Source of the DNA: Isoetes taiwanensis
Lineage: Eukaryota > Streptophyta > Lycopodiopsida > Isoetales > Isoetaceae
DNA: 64,000 nucleotides
Reading direction: 5' to 3'
NCBI GenBank assembly: GCA_021234155.1
Contig: JAJEKV010000037.1
Location: 1,670,171 to 1,734,170, forward strand
The first letter of the stretch is position 1, and the number at the start of each line of letters is the position of its first letter. Under the pieces are notes generated by a model that was not told the origin of the DNA, ran no database searches, and saw only the letters and a list, made by a program, of their open reading frames with translations. Shown one piece after another: positions 45,790 to 59,218 of this stretch. Position numbers and translations under genes: made by a program.

Positions 45790-46065
45790 TCATTGGATGT
45801 AAAGTGGTCTCACATGCATGGAAACCTAAGATTGGTGAGTGAAAGGGCGTATGCATGCATTGCGGGTAGAGGCGTTATGCATGCATGGGCATAGGCATGC
45901 GTCAATCAAAGGTGCATGCATAACCATGTTAATGTAAACTAGTGGTCTCACATGCAAAAGCATGTGTTTGGAAACCTAAGATTATTTGGGTGAGAAGCGA
46001 CATATGTATGCATTGGGAGGAGAAGGTGCTATGCATGCATGGGCATAGGCATGCATGTCAAACCG
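45790..46065. repeat. TGCATGCAT-rich imperfect tandem repeat
   Basis: Two units of about 130-150 bp, each containing AGTGGTCTCACATGCA, GGAAACCTAAGATT and CTATGCATGCATGGGCATAG or GTTATGCATGCATGGGCATA. Further TGCATGCAT clusters lie at 45,007-45,050. Confidence 0.8.
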
Positions 46066-46069
46066 AGGA

Positions 46070-46430
46070 GATTAGAAGGGCAAATAAATTAGAAATACAA
46101 AGCGCGCTCTATAAGTACTACTACATACTCTCATAGAAATACAACACCAAAATCATATGAAAACCATATCAAAATGACCGTATAATTATACGTTTTGCAT
46201 GATGAACCATTTTTTGTAGCGCAGCCATCAGATTTGCCCATCCTACGGCTCCCGTATGTCCAGCGTGCGACTAGTGCGAATACGCTTATTAATCATTGGT
46301 TGCACTGCATCTGTAATCAAATATCCTATGATTTGCTTGCCAATTTTGTCGATACAAGGACTCGAACCTCCATAAAAGAGGAACAAAAATGTTTTTGAGG
46401 AGTCCTCTAACCAACACTCCCGAATACCTC
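46070..46430 (-). mobile_element. SINE-like unit 2 with tRNA-like head
   Basis: Minus strand: A-box-like GTTGGTTAGAG (46,405-46,415), B-box GGTTCGAGTCC (46,355-46,365), then a body that includes CCGTATAATTATACG and AAATCATATGA, shared with unit 1 (CCGTATATTTATATG, CAATCATATGC) in similar order. The head overlaps the start of the long direct repeat. Confidence 0.4.
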
Positions 46431-46567
46431 TACATGCTTAAAAAGGGAAACATTTTCCTACCCCTTTTTGGTGATCCTGCTCCTTTGATACATTAGTGGT
46501 ATAGGATCATGGTCTATCCCACCGTATTCATTTCCCCCCTGAACCCTTTCAATCATTTTTATGCTTA

Positions 46568-46843
46568 TTCATGCACAAAAGATGCTCTGAAAAGTTATGA
46601 AAATGTGGAATGTAATGCTAATGCTAGATGATGGTCTGATCATCACAAAAGTTGAACATCCCAGGAGTGTATTTTGTTCATGTTCAAGAAACCATAGCTG
46701 GCAATATTCGCATAATCTCGCCTCTCGTGACAATTACAATCGTTCCCATCTATCTATTTTATTTTGGAACACATGGGATTCTGTACGAATTGATGCAATA
46801 CTTAGAAGCTTCTTCATGAACGAAGAAGTAAGCAAATAAGTTT
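46568..46843 (-). pseudogene. LINE C-terminal remnant, antisense (copy B)
   Basis: Same as 190-465, identical in sequence through the coding part, with the same internal stop. Confidence 0.75.
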
Positions 46844-47899
46844 GTGGTTCATAGGTTCATGTAATAATTGGGGTCCAGTTTACATGTGCATGAGAATGGC
46901 TCATTTTAACTTGAGCTAAGGCATGTCCATTCTATAGCTTTTGTGGGGGACCATCAAGGGGAAAAAAGCAAACCTATACAGACAGATGGAAAAGACACTT
47001 CAAAAGGAGATATGGTAAATTTGAAAATCAAAATCAAGCTGGCCAAGTTCAGGATTGACTAAGTCCAGAAGGTCTTTCATGTAAGCTTTTTGAAAGCATA
47101 CATCAAACTCTAAAACTGAGCTTATAGAGCTCATATATAAATTCGTCTTGCTAAAGCTTTAAAAAAGATGAGGAGCTCTGAATTTAATCAATAATTTATT
47201 AGGTGGAAACATTACCATGTGGAAGATGCAACTTTGGTAGTGAAAAGCGACTTCAACGCAAAATTTCAAAATATTACGAAGAACAACGAGAAAAAATAGG
47301 GCAACAACAATGATACATGCAAGAGTGAAGTGAGTGGGAAGGCTAAAGTAGACCCCTTCAAGCCAAAACAAAGATGCATTTAGAAATGCAAATTAATGAT
47401 ATATATTTTAACATAAAATGTAACTAGATTTAATAATCCATCCCAACTGGAAAGAGGTGTGGGCTCCAGAAATTTGCATTATGAAGCAATCTACCGTAAG
47501 GTAAGAGATCTAAAGGGACATTGGACGGGAGAACCACATGTTCTTACAGCTGCTCCATTTGGTGGGTAGAGTGCAGTGTGATGGAACCTAGGAAAGGTGC
47601 AGTCTACACCCTGCAATCTCGACTCGCGAGTCGAGAATCCCTCACCCAGCCAGCACTTGGAAAGGCCCATACGACATACTATACACGACAGATGCCCAAT
47701 TTAGTGAATAGTATTTAGGAAGTAAAGGTTGGGAACATAAAAATAAAGAAAGCAAACTTGGGAGGCACCCAAGCCCATACACGTGGAGTGATCCATGTGG
47801 AGGGGAAGGTATCCATCATTTGCATCCATCTGAGCATGATATGTTGATTTGATTACACCTAATTAGTCACTACATGTGCTCTTGTAGAAGCCTGCAGTA

Positions 47900-48735
47900 A
47901 TGACAGTAATTCCTCGCTTATACATATGCGGTCCTATCACAATCATCACAAGACATCTCCACTATATCTGCAAGGTGCACCATATGGATGATGTTAGGTA
48001 TCCTGTTCTTGCACTTGCCATGGCTGAATCTCCTCAGCGTTTGAAACGATGTTGGAAAGAGCATTGCACTACATGGTTTGCCCGTTGGGCTGTGCAACCA
48101 GAGCACTGCCTGATGCTTGCCGGTTCTGATCCTGAGCTTTTGCAACAATATCTCAATGGTCGTTTTTCTCAAAAGATATGGGACGCAGTTACTTTGGCCC
48201 AAGTGAAAACTGGTCATTATCATGCACACATAAATCCCACCTTGGCACCAGGGCCCCAAGCTTATTTGCTTGCTTCATTGTCCAGGAAAAAGCTTGTAGC
48301 TATTGCATCAATTCGCACGGGATCCCACAGGCTACGGATTGAGACAGGTAGATGGGAGCGGCCGCAATTGCAGCGAGAAGCGAGACTATGTGCCTGTTGC
48401 CAGTTACAGGTTATTGAAGATGAAAGCCATACTCTTTTGAGATAGTCGGGAATCATTTTTTGACCTTAGCATTCCATTCCACGCTTCCACAACTTCTCAG
48501 AGCACCATCTGTGCATGACTTGGCATTATACATACTTGAGGTTCTAGATAAACGTCTGCAATTACTGAGCCCCCAGTAGTCATTATCTCTGTTTGTCTAG
48601 TATCATCATTACTGCACAGGTTTTTCCCTTGAAAATCTTTCGAGGCAGGGGTTTTTTAATACTAGTAGTAATGATTGTACTAGCCCATTGTATGGGTCCC
48701 ATGACCTATTGGTCTCCGTGGACGTTAAAAAAACT
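47900..48735 (+). pseudogene. LINE 3' fragment, best-preserved copy (181-codon frame)
   Basis: The frame 47,900-48,445 is uninterrupted: FARWAVQPEHCLMLAGSDPE, LLQQYLNGRFSQKIWDAV, LSRKKLVAIASIRTGSH, RLRIETGRWERPQLQREARL, CACCQLQVIEDESHTLL. It is the region after the polymerase of a plant non-LTR element and includes the CxxC..H knuckle. Copy A (1,518-1,972) is broken at CTG/CAG sites only. The 3' UTR and tail follow to 48,761. The stop right after SHTLLR comes early compared with the relative at 33,988-34,302 and may itself be a call error. Confidence 0.85.
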
Positions 48736-48761
48736 ATTCTATTCTATTCTATTCTATTCTT
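48734..48761 (+). repeat. (CTATT)n tail of the LINE (copy B)
   Basis: Same tail as 2,356-2,383. Confidence 0.75.
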
Positions 48762-48924
48762 GCAATAATAGTATTGCATATAGTTTTTAAGTTTGATTTA
48801 ATTGAATGCCACATTCTTCAGATTTCCCTAGCATTTGATTCCAGCTGAGCACGATATTTTGACTTGATTACACCTAATTAGTCACTACATGTGCTCTTGT
48901 AGATGCTTGCAATAATGACAATAT

Positions 48925-49137
48925 CATCCTATATTCTGGAGTTTCTCAGGCGAGGTCTGCATCAACATATTGATATGTACAGATGTCTAAATGTACAATT
49001 TATCAACAAGCATATTACTACTAAGGTTTCTCCCTCAACTCTTCGAGGTGGAAGTCTTTTAATCCTAAACAGTAAATGGGCTGGCTCTGCTCTTTCTTAT
49101 ATTGGGGCCCATAGACCTCTTGGACTCCGAAGATGGT
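48925..49137 (+). mobile_element. Second LINE 3' end (copy B)
   Basis: Equivalent of 2,547-2,760, with a slightly longer open frame (48,903-49,199). The 80-bp direct repeat precedes it at 48,845-48,924. Confidence 0.5.
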
Positions 49138-51180
49138 CCTATATATTATCTACTCTCTATGGACAATATAATATATTTCGAATCAATTTAGTTCTTTGAT
49201 TATATCTATAGTTTCCCATATATTGAATGGAGAGATGTATGTTATGGATTTTGGTTGAGGAAAAGGCATATACCATAATGTCCAATCCTCAACATTTATC
49301 ATACTTTTATAGTTCGACGAGAATGCATAAGATAAAGGCATAACACCAACATAGATGGTGTAAAAATAGTTAATGACGAAACTTGCACAATGTTCTTACT
49401 TTGGGGATATGATGTACACTGCTATACCAATGGAATGATGGCCGAAGAATATAATCTGATCATAAAATCAAATTAAGAGTAAAACATGGAAATGACTTTA
49501 AAACAGATGCATGTCAATGTCTTCTATAAGCTATATGCTATAAGGAATCATCTAAGAATCGAGAAAAGTGTTTAGGTTTATTCGACTTAGTTGTACTATT
49601 GTCTTAGCTTTAGTATCAATTCATTAAAGATAATAATAGATGAACATTTAAAAGAAATGACAATGATACATATTTGAAACTTGCAAAGAAAAGTCGAACG
49701 TTAGAACATATGACTCTTCCAGATATTCTAGAAATTACAATTTTTGTGTGTTTATATAAAAGAAATATTATGCCACTTGCACATGAGATAATTGCCCTTC
49801 TTTCTTTATTTCTTTTTCAATTCTATTTTCTTCTCTTTGCGCCTAGGTTTTTCAGCCCTGCTCTTTTGTGCATGCCTCTTAAATCCAATATCGATTCAAA
49901 TGATTTTGGGCTTGTTGGAAAAGTTCATCACATGCCCTTTACGTTGATATATGATTTGCAAGGTGATTTGCTATTGTTGTGCTGATTTGCTATTGTTGTG
50001 GAGAAAACATTGATGACGATTCAACCCCTTCTTGTTGATGGTAGGATTTGGCAACAAATTCATTTTTTGCCATAATTTCTGTATTTGATGGTGGTTTTGA
50101 ATGTGCTTGGGCTAATTGAAAAATTTATGGCCCACACTTTTTAGTGGTTCTTAGTTTTATTACAAATTGTTTTGTTTTGGACCACTATCAAGGCTGATAC
50201 CTGGGTCGAGATGGGGATGATGTGAACCTCCGAATGGTCCTCGACAGAGACTTATATATTGCCATGACGACCTTCTAGATAGATTCAACCTCAGATTGAT
50301 GAAGTAATGACATGGTTTTATTATGCTGTCTTGGTCCTCTGGCACCTCCATCTTTTTCTAGTGTCCTCATTTATTCGATTATCTTTCTAGTTTTAGATCC
50401 CTATGTCCATTGTGCTAAGAGATATGGCTCAGTACCTGAGTTTAGACAATTGGGATGTGTAAAGTTGTAAGACTGCCTATAGTACCTACCTTGATACGAT
50501 ATGGATCAATCTCATATTGCTGGAGATGATGTCAAGGATTTTTGGCGGCTTCTCTGCATGCTCTAAATTTTGTCATATCGAATCTGAACACTTTCGATCT
50601 TTGCATCATGTTCACGATTGCAATTTTGGATCACGGATTACACTTTTCGGCTTGGCCTCTCTTACAAGATCTCTATATCTGAGTTCTCTATGTCTTGAGC
50701 TTTTCTTTTCATTCTCTATACACCTTTTTTTATGCGACAGCTTGGTGCCCAAGGAAGAAGATGGAGAATGCTCAAAGTGCCAAGAGTGTGTTGACTGCAA
50801 AAACTTGATTCGTTCATTCAATTCTTTATATATCAGATGGCTCAAACAGCATTCCCAATTGGCACATCTTCAATCCAGTTGTCCAAATCTGAGTGTTCCA
50901 AGTCTATATCACCTTGCAGGGTTGTTCAACCTTTCAGTTTGGCCATCGGCTCATGGCACTATTACATTTGGATTCTTGTTTTACTTCTAGCGTAACAACT
51001 CAACCTAAATTGAAAATCACAATAACATGTTATTTAGGCATCATCAATAATTTACCTTTTGCTTTGGGTAAATAAGGTTATGCTCCTTTTACCATTGTAT
51101 AGCATGCTTTTCCTCAGCACGAACTACGCAGTAATGTGCTATATTCCCATTATCTTCCAGAGTATGTAACTCTCAGCATA
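49138..51180. other. AT-rich interval, copy B of 2,761-4,800
   Basis: Nothing recognised. It agrees closely with copy A except at CTG/CAG positions, notably near 50,560-50,650 and 50,910-50,990. Confidence 0.4.
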
Positions 51181-51229
51181 ACTGTTTGGCATAAAAATCT
51201 ACAGGTGTAACCTGCACAATTCAGTAACT

Positions 51230-53950
51230 TCTTCAGCTCTATAATCTTCCTTCAGGCAAGGGCCTTAGTGAACCTGAGATACTACTATTTGCCATTTAGT
51301 GTTAACATATTCAAGGCATATAAGATTCTTCCTGACCATTTCCCTAATGAAGTACATCTTCAGTTCAATATGCTTTGTTCTTTTATGTAGAACAGGATTT
51401 TGCTTTATTGCAAGTGCAGCTTTTACTATCTAACAACATTACAGTTGGATTTATCTGTTTCACATCAAGCTCATCTAAAAGTCTCTTGCACCAGACTATT
51501 TCTTTTGATGCTAGTGCTGTTTGCAACATGTTCTGCCTTGGCAAATGACATGACTGTTGATGATTGCTTCTTACATTTCAAGATCGAGGATTATTCCCAA
51601 GCAATAAAATAAAGCTCGGAGTGGATTTTCTTTTATCTAGGTCGCCACCCAATCAACATCACAATATATTGCTAATTCTAACGAGTTGAAGCTAAACACA
51701 ATGCCACAATTCACAGTACCTCTTAAGTATCTCAAGATTCTCTTTGCAGCTATCCAATGTCCCACTGCTGTTACACCAAGGTTATGTCAGGATGTGTATA
51801 ATTGGTCAAATACAATAGGCAGCCAATCAATTTCTGATATGCCATTCCTTACATTTTAGATCTTTCCTCATCAATTTTTTGTACCTGGTACTGTTGGTAT
51901 CCTTGCATCATTACAATTTTCCATGTGAAACCTTTTCAAAATGGCTTTAAAGAATTATGCCTGGTTGAGCACCATAATATTTTGTTCTCTATTTCTTATG
52001 ACTTCTACCCCAGGAAATTTCTTAAGTGGGCCTAAGTTAGACATTTTGAATCAGTATTTTAATACAAATTTGCATTGTTGGCGGATCTCTATATTGCTTG
52101 CCACCATAATATAGTCATCTACGTACAAAGCTACCAAGCATAACTCATTGCCATGTTTAAATGCATAAATGTTTCCATCATTTGCTAGCTTTTGAAAGTT
52201 TTGTTCTATAAAGAACTGATTCATGCACATGTACCATTGTTTGGGACATTGCTTTAAACCATAGGTTGCTCGGTTAAGCTTCCATACCCCTCCAACTCTT
52301 TGTTCAAAACCGGGTGCTGGATGCATATAAACTTCCTTCTCTAGTTTAATGCAGTACTTATATTCATGTATTTCCCATTTTTTGTGTATTGGCTATTGTA
52401 GCAGCAGTCTAATTCTGGTCATTTTGACAATGGGAGAAAACGTATCTTCGTAATCTATCCCTTTGCTTTGTGTAAAATCCTGAGCTATAAGACGAGTATC
52501 ACAGTCAGCACCTTTTTCACCTTGTAAATCCACTTACAACAAATAATGTTTCTATTTTCTTGAGTGTCTATAAGATCTTAAGTTCTGGTTCTCTTAAAAC
52601 TAATCATTTTACCTTGCATGGCCATTTTCCAATGCAGGGCATTCTCAAAGCTCATTGATTCACGTAACTTTCGAGCTAGCATAGTTAATGCTTCAACAAT
52701 GTGCGGATTTATTCTCTTGCTTCTACCTTATATATACCTACCATAAGCATTATTACCTACTTGCATTTTGTCTCGAGCCTCAACTCTCTTCTTCTTGACT
52801 TGTTTTGCTTCTTGAATTCCATGTTGCATATATTGTCCTTCAACTGGAATGATTGGTGCAGTGTCCCAATTGTGCTAATCATTTGCTAAAATCTCATGTG
52901 GTTGACTATGAGAGTCATCACTGCCATAAATCATAAAGTGCATTAGGTCATTTCATTACCTTTGAATTCAAGACCTTTTGTTCCCTTAACCCCATTGTTT
53001 TTCTCATGTTCTTCTTCTGCTTTCGATGAAACTTGCAAGTTAGCAATTTTATAAAACTGTTTTTCATCAAATGAGGCATTCTACTTACCAGTATTTCCCC
53101 TTTGGTAGGATCATAAAAGTGTATGCCTTTGAATGCATATCCTATAAAGTAAATTGTTCTCGACCTGTCCTCATGGATCTTTTGCCTACATGATTCTCTT
53201 TCTAGTCTCCATTTGTACGTCCATGGCATAAGCTTTAAAAGCATCAAATGCCTCATCTTTTATCTTAATACAATAACATTTATAGTCTTTCTACTAAAAT
53301 CGTCTATGAAGGTTATAAGATACCTCTTTCCACTAATGCTGGTCACATTCGAGGGCCCACAAAGGTCTGTATGAATGAGATCCAATGTATTTTTAGCTCT
53401 CTTCCTCGATTGCTTGAATGGGAGTCTTGTATGCTTCCTAAGCATACATCCAATGCATGTGCCAAAATTTTGATGACCATAAGGGTTCATACCATATGAG
53501 TATTTATATGAGACCTCTTGCAACGAAGGTATTAACCCCTGTTTAACCATAATAGCAATGTTCTTGTGATGTGTGACCTAATCGTAGATGCCAATCAATA
53601 ACTGAAGCTACAATCACAACATTAATTTACGACAATGATTCTCTGTTAAAACCATCCAATAAACTTTATTTCATTATGAAGAAATACAATACATTGGAGC
53701 TTGTCAAAATCAATTTTGTAGCCAAGATATGCTGACAGAAATAAGATTTCGAACTAAACTAGATACACATAGTACATCCTTTAAGATAATTGTTTTTCCA
53801 CATAAATCATACAATTCTAGAACTCCAACATCTTCTACACGCTAGAAGTTTCCATTTCCAAGCTTTATTTGTCCACCTTTCCCCTGTAGTTTTTTAAATA
53901 TTGCCTTGAACTCGTCATAAGTTTCTCCGCTCCACTATCTATAATCAATA
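51230..53950 (-). pseudogene. Ty1/copia polyprotein remnant (copy B)
   Basis: Copy of 4,850-7,570: protease DSGA near 53,940, pre-integrase WHLRLGH near 53,580, integrase start at 53,260-53,550, integrase C-terminal motif DPTKGEILVSR in 52,948-53,256, polymerase with YVDDYIMVASN in 52,051-52,326, RNase H at 51,390-51,620. The 102-codon frame 52,948-53,256 is longer than in copy A and supplies HEDRSRTIYFIGYAFKG, confirming that copy A has a local garble. The same integrase-core deletion is present. Confidence 0.88.
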
Positions 53951-55340
53951 TGTTCTTTTTTTTGAAGGACGAAAGCCAAAAAGTTTATTAATCAGATAAA
54001 AAGTACAAAATTTACATGTCTCATCTAACTGTGTAAGCATAAAAAGACGCCACGAGGGAGCCGCGAGCACGGGCACAATGTACTTACTCGAATAGGAGAC
54101 TAGCGATAAGAATAAATTGAAGATCTTGAATCGGATGCCTTCCATCATTTACGATTCAAGAGAGGAACATTAAGTGAAATTTGTCAATATCTTTTCACGG
54201 GCCCACCAGTAATAACATCAGCGTGCGGATGAATTAATGCCTTGAAAGATGTGGTGTCTGCGGCGGCTCCCATATCGACCATAGAATAGCAGGAACTAAG
54301 ATGGAATGCCCTTTGTTTAAATTTGGAGGTCATCGTTGGGATCGGATGCCAAGAGGATGCATCGGCGGTCTAATCTTTGTTAAACAAACCTTGTAGCCGG
54401 GACCATCTTTGGTTGAACCTCGGGACAATCAAAGAGACAATGCTCAAGAGTCTCAGCGTCGAAAAACGGGAGGCGGGCATCTTGTAGATATATCACGAGG
54501 ATCATAGCGATGTCGGAAGGCATTACTTGCTAAAAGGCACTGTGGATAACCTGCCACCACCGGTCTGAGAGACTTTAGGTTGGAGCAACCTATCCCAAAG
54601 CCATCGCCATATGCGACACAAAGTGGGGAACGTGGAACTTGTAGGTGCCATCCATCGGCAGCCCCGGAGGGTTGTGGTGCTAAAGAAGGCGATATCTTGA
54701 TCGACAAAGTGCTTGCCTTTGTGAATATTTTCATGCCAGGTCCCATGGCATCCTTTGGTAACACTAACTTGCACTATAAAGAGCAAATTTTTGCGACCTT
54801 CTCCCATAGAGATACATCCCAGGAGAGGCGGGGAACTTTGCACGAGCCAAACGATGGCGACTTGCTTCATACCATGCTTGAATAGAGACAACACACGCAG
54901 AACCCATCATCTACGTGTAAGGGGATGAGCCCGATGCTGCCAATGGAGGTCTTGAGGGTGCGGAGGAAGGTGGTGCCCACCACCATGGAGTCTCAATAGG
55001 GTGTGGATAGAGTAGCATGGCGAGAAAAAGATGTCTGGCTGCCTCCCATGGATCAACAAGCTATACAAAAATGGGAAGCACTTGGAAAAGCTGCGAGTCA
55101 CGAAATAAAGCCCAAGGTAGGACTGGTTTTGACCTTCTTGCCTAGAGGGATCTGATGAGTAAGAGCTTGTCTAAGAAGGCGTGAACGGGAGAGTCATCCT
55201 CACCATTCAAGAGTCTCCAAATGACTTTGAAATAAGAAGTCCATCATACTCAGACCACCTGCCCATTTTGGAAGGGTGCGCTTGACCAAACCACCTTAAC
55301 CACATGACCTTCCTTAGTACTTGCCCAAATAAAGTTGAAC
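53951..55340 (-). mobile_element. L1-type LINE inserted in copia (copy B)
   Basis: Same insertion point and T-run (53,952-53,963) as copy A. The coding part is worse than in copy A: the WRWLWDRLLQPKVS and CPLC motifs are split by garbled CTG/CAG sites. This shows that the quality of a given segment differs between copies. Confidence 0.85.
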
Positions 55341-55860
55341 TATTGCAATAAGCACAATTTCATTAAAATGAAATTTAAGTGATTCCAACTAGAGATGAAA
55401 TTGTTTTAAGACATTTTTTAAGATGTTTTTAGGCGATAATGTGGCTATTTAGCATTTTTTTCACACATATTTTGTTCAAATTTAAGCCATTAATATGGAA
55501 ACAACAAAAAAAATCTTTTGCAACTTAAGTTAGCAAGTTTTACCTATTTTACCACGAAGAATCATTAACACGAAATTGACAAATGTACACATCAACAAAA
55601 TTTGTTTATGAAGCTAAATTCACAATTTTGTTCTTTGAATTGAATCCTTTGCCATTAGTAGGATCATGCTTTTCTTTGCCAACATTCATAAAAGCGAGGT
55701 CAAATCTGCCCCACTAAATACCTCTTAGTCAAAGTTGTAAGCCGCATTTTGAATCTCATCATTGACTAAAATCTTGATGGTACCAAAATTTGGGCCGAAG
55801 GTGACTCCACGCAAAATCTCACGGTATACACGAGCGTGCATTCCCTATAGCGGACCAAAT
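55341..55860. other. Spacer, copy B of 8,966-9,480
   Basis: Includes the counterpart of the unknown minus-strand fragment at 9,248-9,475, here frame-broken. Confidence 0.35.
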
Positions 55861-57115
55861 GCATCTTTGGTGAATGCATCCTCAACATATTTTTGCATGC
55901 TAGTGAATGCAAATGGTGCCATGCGCCATTTGCATCCTCGGCTATCTTGGAAATAACACCTTGAGGGATGCAATATGGTGCCATTGCACCCGGCGCAAAA
56001 CATTTCAAAAAAAAGAGGGGTGTTGGGGGTGCAAATGAGCGCCATGCCATGGCCATTGCACCCTCAAGGTGCCATTCTTAAGCATGCTAAGGGCGCCATT
56101 TGCATCCTTAGCATGGTTGAAAATGGCGCATTGAAAAGTGCAAATGGTGCCATGAAGCCATTTACACCAGGAAAAAAAAGAACTTTTTTTTTTTTTTTTT
56201 TTGAAAGTTACAGTGTTCGCGGGTGCACCCTAAGCTGGGCCATCTAGCGGTATGCCGTACCCATTGGCGTGGAATCAATGGGCCATCTAGCGGCCGCGCC
56301 CGTGGCTGGTCGAAAAGTAGCTAGTATTGGCCCGGGAAAAGTGGCCCGGTGGTGGCGCTAAGGCCATCTAGCGGCGAGCCCGGGCTAGGTCAATAGGCCA
56401 TCTAGCGGCCCGGTAGCGTGACCCGTACTTGTGATCCTTGGCGGCCAGAGGGAAGCAGCCCGGGGATGTAGGTGGCGTGGCGGGTGGGTATGTGGCTTCG
56501 TGGAAGCTGGCGTAAATTTAAAAACCTCGCCCAGCCCAAATTTGAAAGCCCTCTCGCCCAAATTTGAAATTCAAAATTTGAAATCCCAAATTTGTTGTTC
56601 TTTTTTCGGCATATCATTTCTTTAAGCGCTTGTATAGATCCTTCTATAGGAGGATCTGGGGTCTTCAAGCGGTTCCATACCGATCAGCACTTCTACTGGC
56701 TTCATGATCATTTATTTTCAGGTAACATTATATGTTTGCCGAGGGGTTTTTTAGGCGTTTCTTTTGGTATTTGCAATATTCTTACAAGATTCATATACTC
56801 CGGTCGTAGATAGTTTTTTCACAAAATGGTGACCACCATACCAGTGTAAGTCTTTCTATATGCATCGTCTTTTTGTTAGAGCCATTCATCACATGTATAC
56901 CTCCTCCCCCCCATGGGCACCCCAAAGGAGCCATTTGGCGCCATTTGGAGCCCTCAAATGGCTTCATGCTTTCATTTGGGGGGTGCCGAGCATGTACCAC
57001 CCAAATGGTGCCATTTGGGGGTGCGAGGCAGGTATACCACCCAAATGAAGCCATTTGGAGGGTGCGGATGGGGTAGGTATACCCCTCAAATAAGCCATGG
57101 AGCCATTGTTGGCTG
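55860..57115. repeat. Foldback repeat belt (copy B)
   Basis: Copy of 9,480-10,740: GGTGCCATTTG units (55,860-56,180), GGCCATCTAGC units (56,225-56,415) and CCATTTGGGGGGTGCC units (56,930-57,100). A T-run at 56,185-56,202 is about seven bases longer than in copy A. Confidence 0.75.
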
Positions 57116-57499
57116 TTATAATCGATCACGGGAGCATAAGTAGACTCTCCATTTTCTATGGAATTTACTCATCTGCTTGTGTTGTTATTGATGTAGTCGG
57201 ACAAAATATTGATGGCTTATAAGTGCTCCTTCCTCTAGCGAGAAGGAAAGAACCATATTTGGGTTATCTTCACTTTAATCTTCTTGTGCCAAATAGTCTA
57301 AGGGCATGTTGACATCACCTTGACGACCTAACTGGGCATAGATCTAAGAATCCTATGGGGACTAGCGGTCGATGCTTAAGCTGAACCCCACTTGGACCGC
57401 GATCCATCTAGGGATGGAGTCAAGGAACATTCTATTCTTCTTAGCGGGGGAAGACTCTAACCGTCCTGCTCTTCATGACATCCCCAAAGAGTTTCTTGT

Positions 57500-57580
57500 T
57501 TCTTTTCAAAGGCAAGTATTTTTTATTGATCAAAGATTGGATTGACAAAATGTGTATATCTCATCTACCTGTGTAGTCCT
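57500..57580 (-). mobile_element. LINE 3' end fragment (copy B)
   Basis: Copy of 11,121-11,205. Confidence 0.5.
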
Positions 57581-57983
57581 ATAGGCTCCGCTATTGTAGT
57601 CTCCAAACTCAAGATTCTGCCTCTGGCATCTATGGTTGATCCTATTCTTACATGGTTTGGGGGGGGGAGTGGATCCTTAGCCTATTGCATTATAACCTGC
57701 CAACCAGCCAGTAATTCTCTTCCGTTAGGAAGGTCTCGAGTCCCGGTACTCAAATGCCCTCTTTAGATAGTATGTAAGCAAGGATCAGATATGAGTTGAT
57801 TATCAACCCAAAAGGAAACCAAGTAAAGGTGAGCATTCTCACGGAGACAAGGAGCCTAGCGTGTCAATTGGTTAGGATGAGTTTGAAAAGTCCGTTACAC
57901 CATAAAGGCTAGTATGGTTGCCAATCTTTGAGACAAAGATGGCCGACATGGAAGTTGAATATAGCAGCTCATACTTTGAAATC

Positions 57984-58085
57984 CATGTGAAAAGGAAAAA
58001 GGAAAAAGGAAAAAGGAAAAAGGAAAAAAGGAAAAAGGGGAAGGGGGAAAGGGGAAAGGGAAAGGGGAAAAAGCGAAAAGAAAAA
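57984..58085. repeat. Purine microsatellite (copy B)
   Basis: GGAAAAA units then GGGGAAA units; unit counts differ slightly from 11,607-11,705. Confidence 0.9.
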
Positions 58086-58139
58086 TTTAAAGCTGTCCTC
58101 CCTCATTTGTTTTGTCTATAAGGTGTCAAAATTGTGAAA

Positions 58140-59213
58140 AGCGTGTCGTGTTACATAAGATTGTGAATGGTTATGGAGGTGTATTGGTAGATATTATTGT
58201 ATGGTGTTGATGGTGGATGGGCTAGTTTGTCCCAAAGAGATGCATTTATAAAAGCTGATTTTTAAGTTGTTAAAAAAACGTCACATGGAGATACAAAAAA
58301 AAGATAAGGTGGCATATTGCTATTTAAGGAGTTTCATTTTAGTGACGTGGTATATTCTATTTTAGGTTTTTTTTATTTAAGTTAGTATAGGTAGGGATAG
58401 GCGCCAAAGGCGGTGCATGATGGACCAAGAATGCATCATAGCTCTGTTGGATTAAGCAAGGGATGGATTAGTTCATATCGATGTGTGTACTGAAGAACTT
58501 TGCAGTCACTGGAACATCGATTAGGGTTTCTACAATCGGAAGAAAGAGCTTGGTATTAGATCTTGGAATTAACGGAAAAGAAACATGCCATAAATATGCA
58601 TCAAGCATTATGTGAAGATGACATTCTTTATGCTATTCGATACCTTCTTAATTGTGGTATGTTAAGAGCTTTTTCTTCTGCTTCAATTTCGCAGTGATCT
58701 CAGGATTCTAAAATATAGAACTTCATATTAATCCTTTTATTTACCTGCAGGTGCATCTTCGAATTTACTTTCCCTTTCAATGTTTACTTTCATATTAATG
58801 TTTGGCTCCTGGACTGCCAGGTTGCTTATGCACTTCAATGGCTGGGGAGAGAACTTCAGAAGTATTTCAATCCGCAAAAGCTATTCTTCTGCATATGGGA
58901 ACCTGCTCTGAAGTTCAAGTATGTATGTAGATGCATTGAAAGTTTGCGATAAGGGGCACAACCATGTAAATATATGAATGCGTGTTCTGTTCTTCACCAA
59001 CCTACTTCAAGAAGTAGACATGTTAATAAATGTGGTGGTTGCTTGATTCATTACTTCGTTTGTTGGTTGTACACAAGCAGTAACTTCAGATGCTGTAAGT
59101 TAAAGTTAGATTATTTTACAGACATGTTATAGATTATTTTAGTCATTTGCTTTTGTTCACATTACTTTACAGACATGTTATAGACTATTTTATGTCATTT
59201 CTTTTGCTTGTTT
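58140..59213. other. AT-rich interval, copy B of 11,760-12,839
   Basis: Nothing recognised. Nearly identical to copy A outside CTG/CAG sites. Confidence 0.4.
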
Positions 59214-59218
59214 ATACA

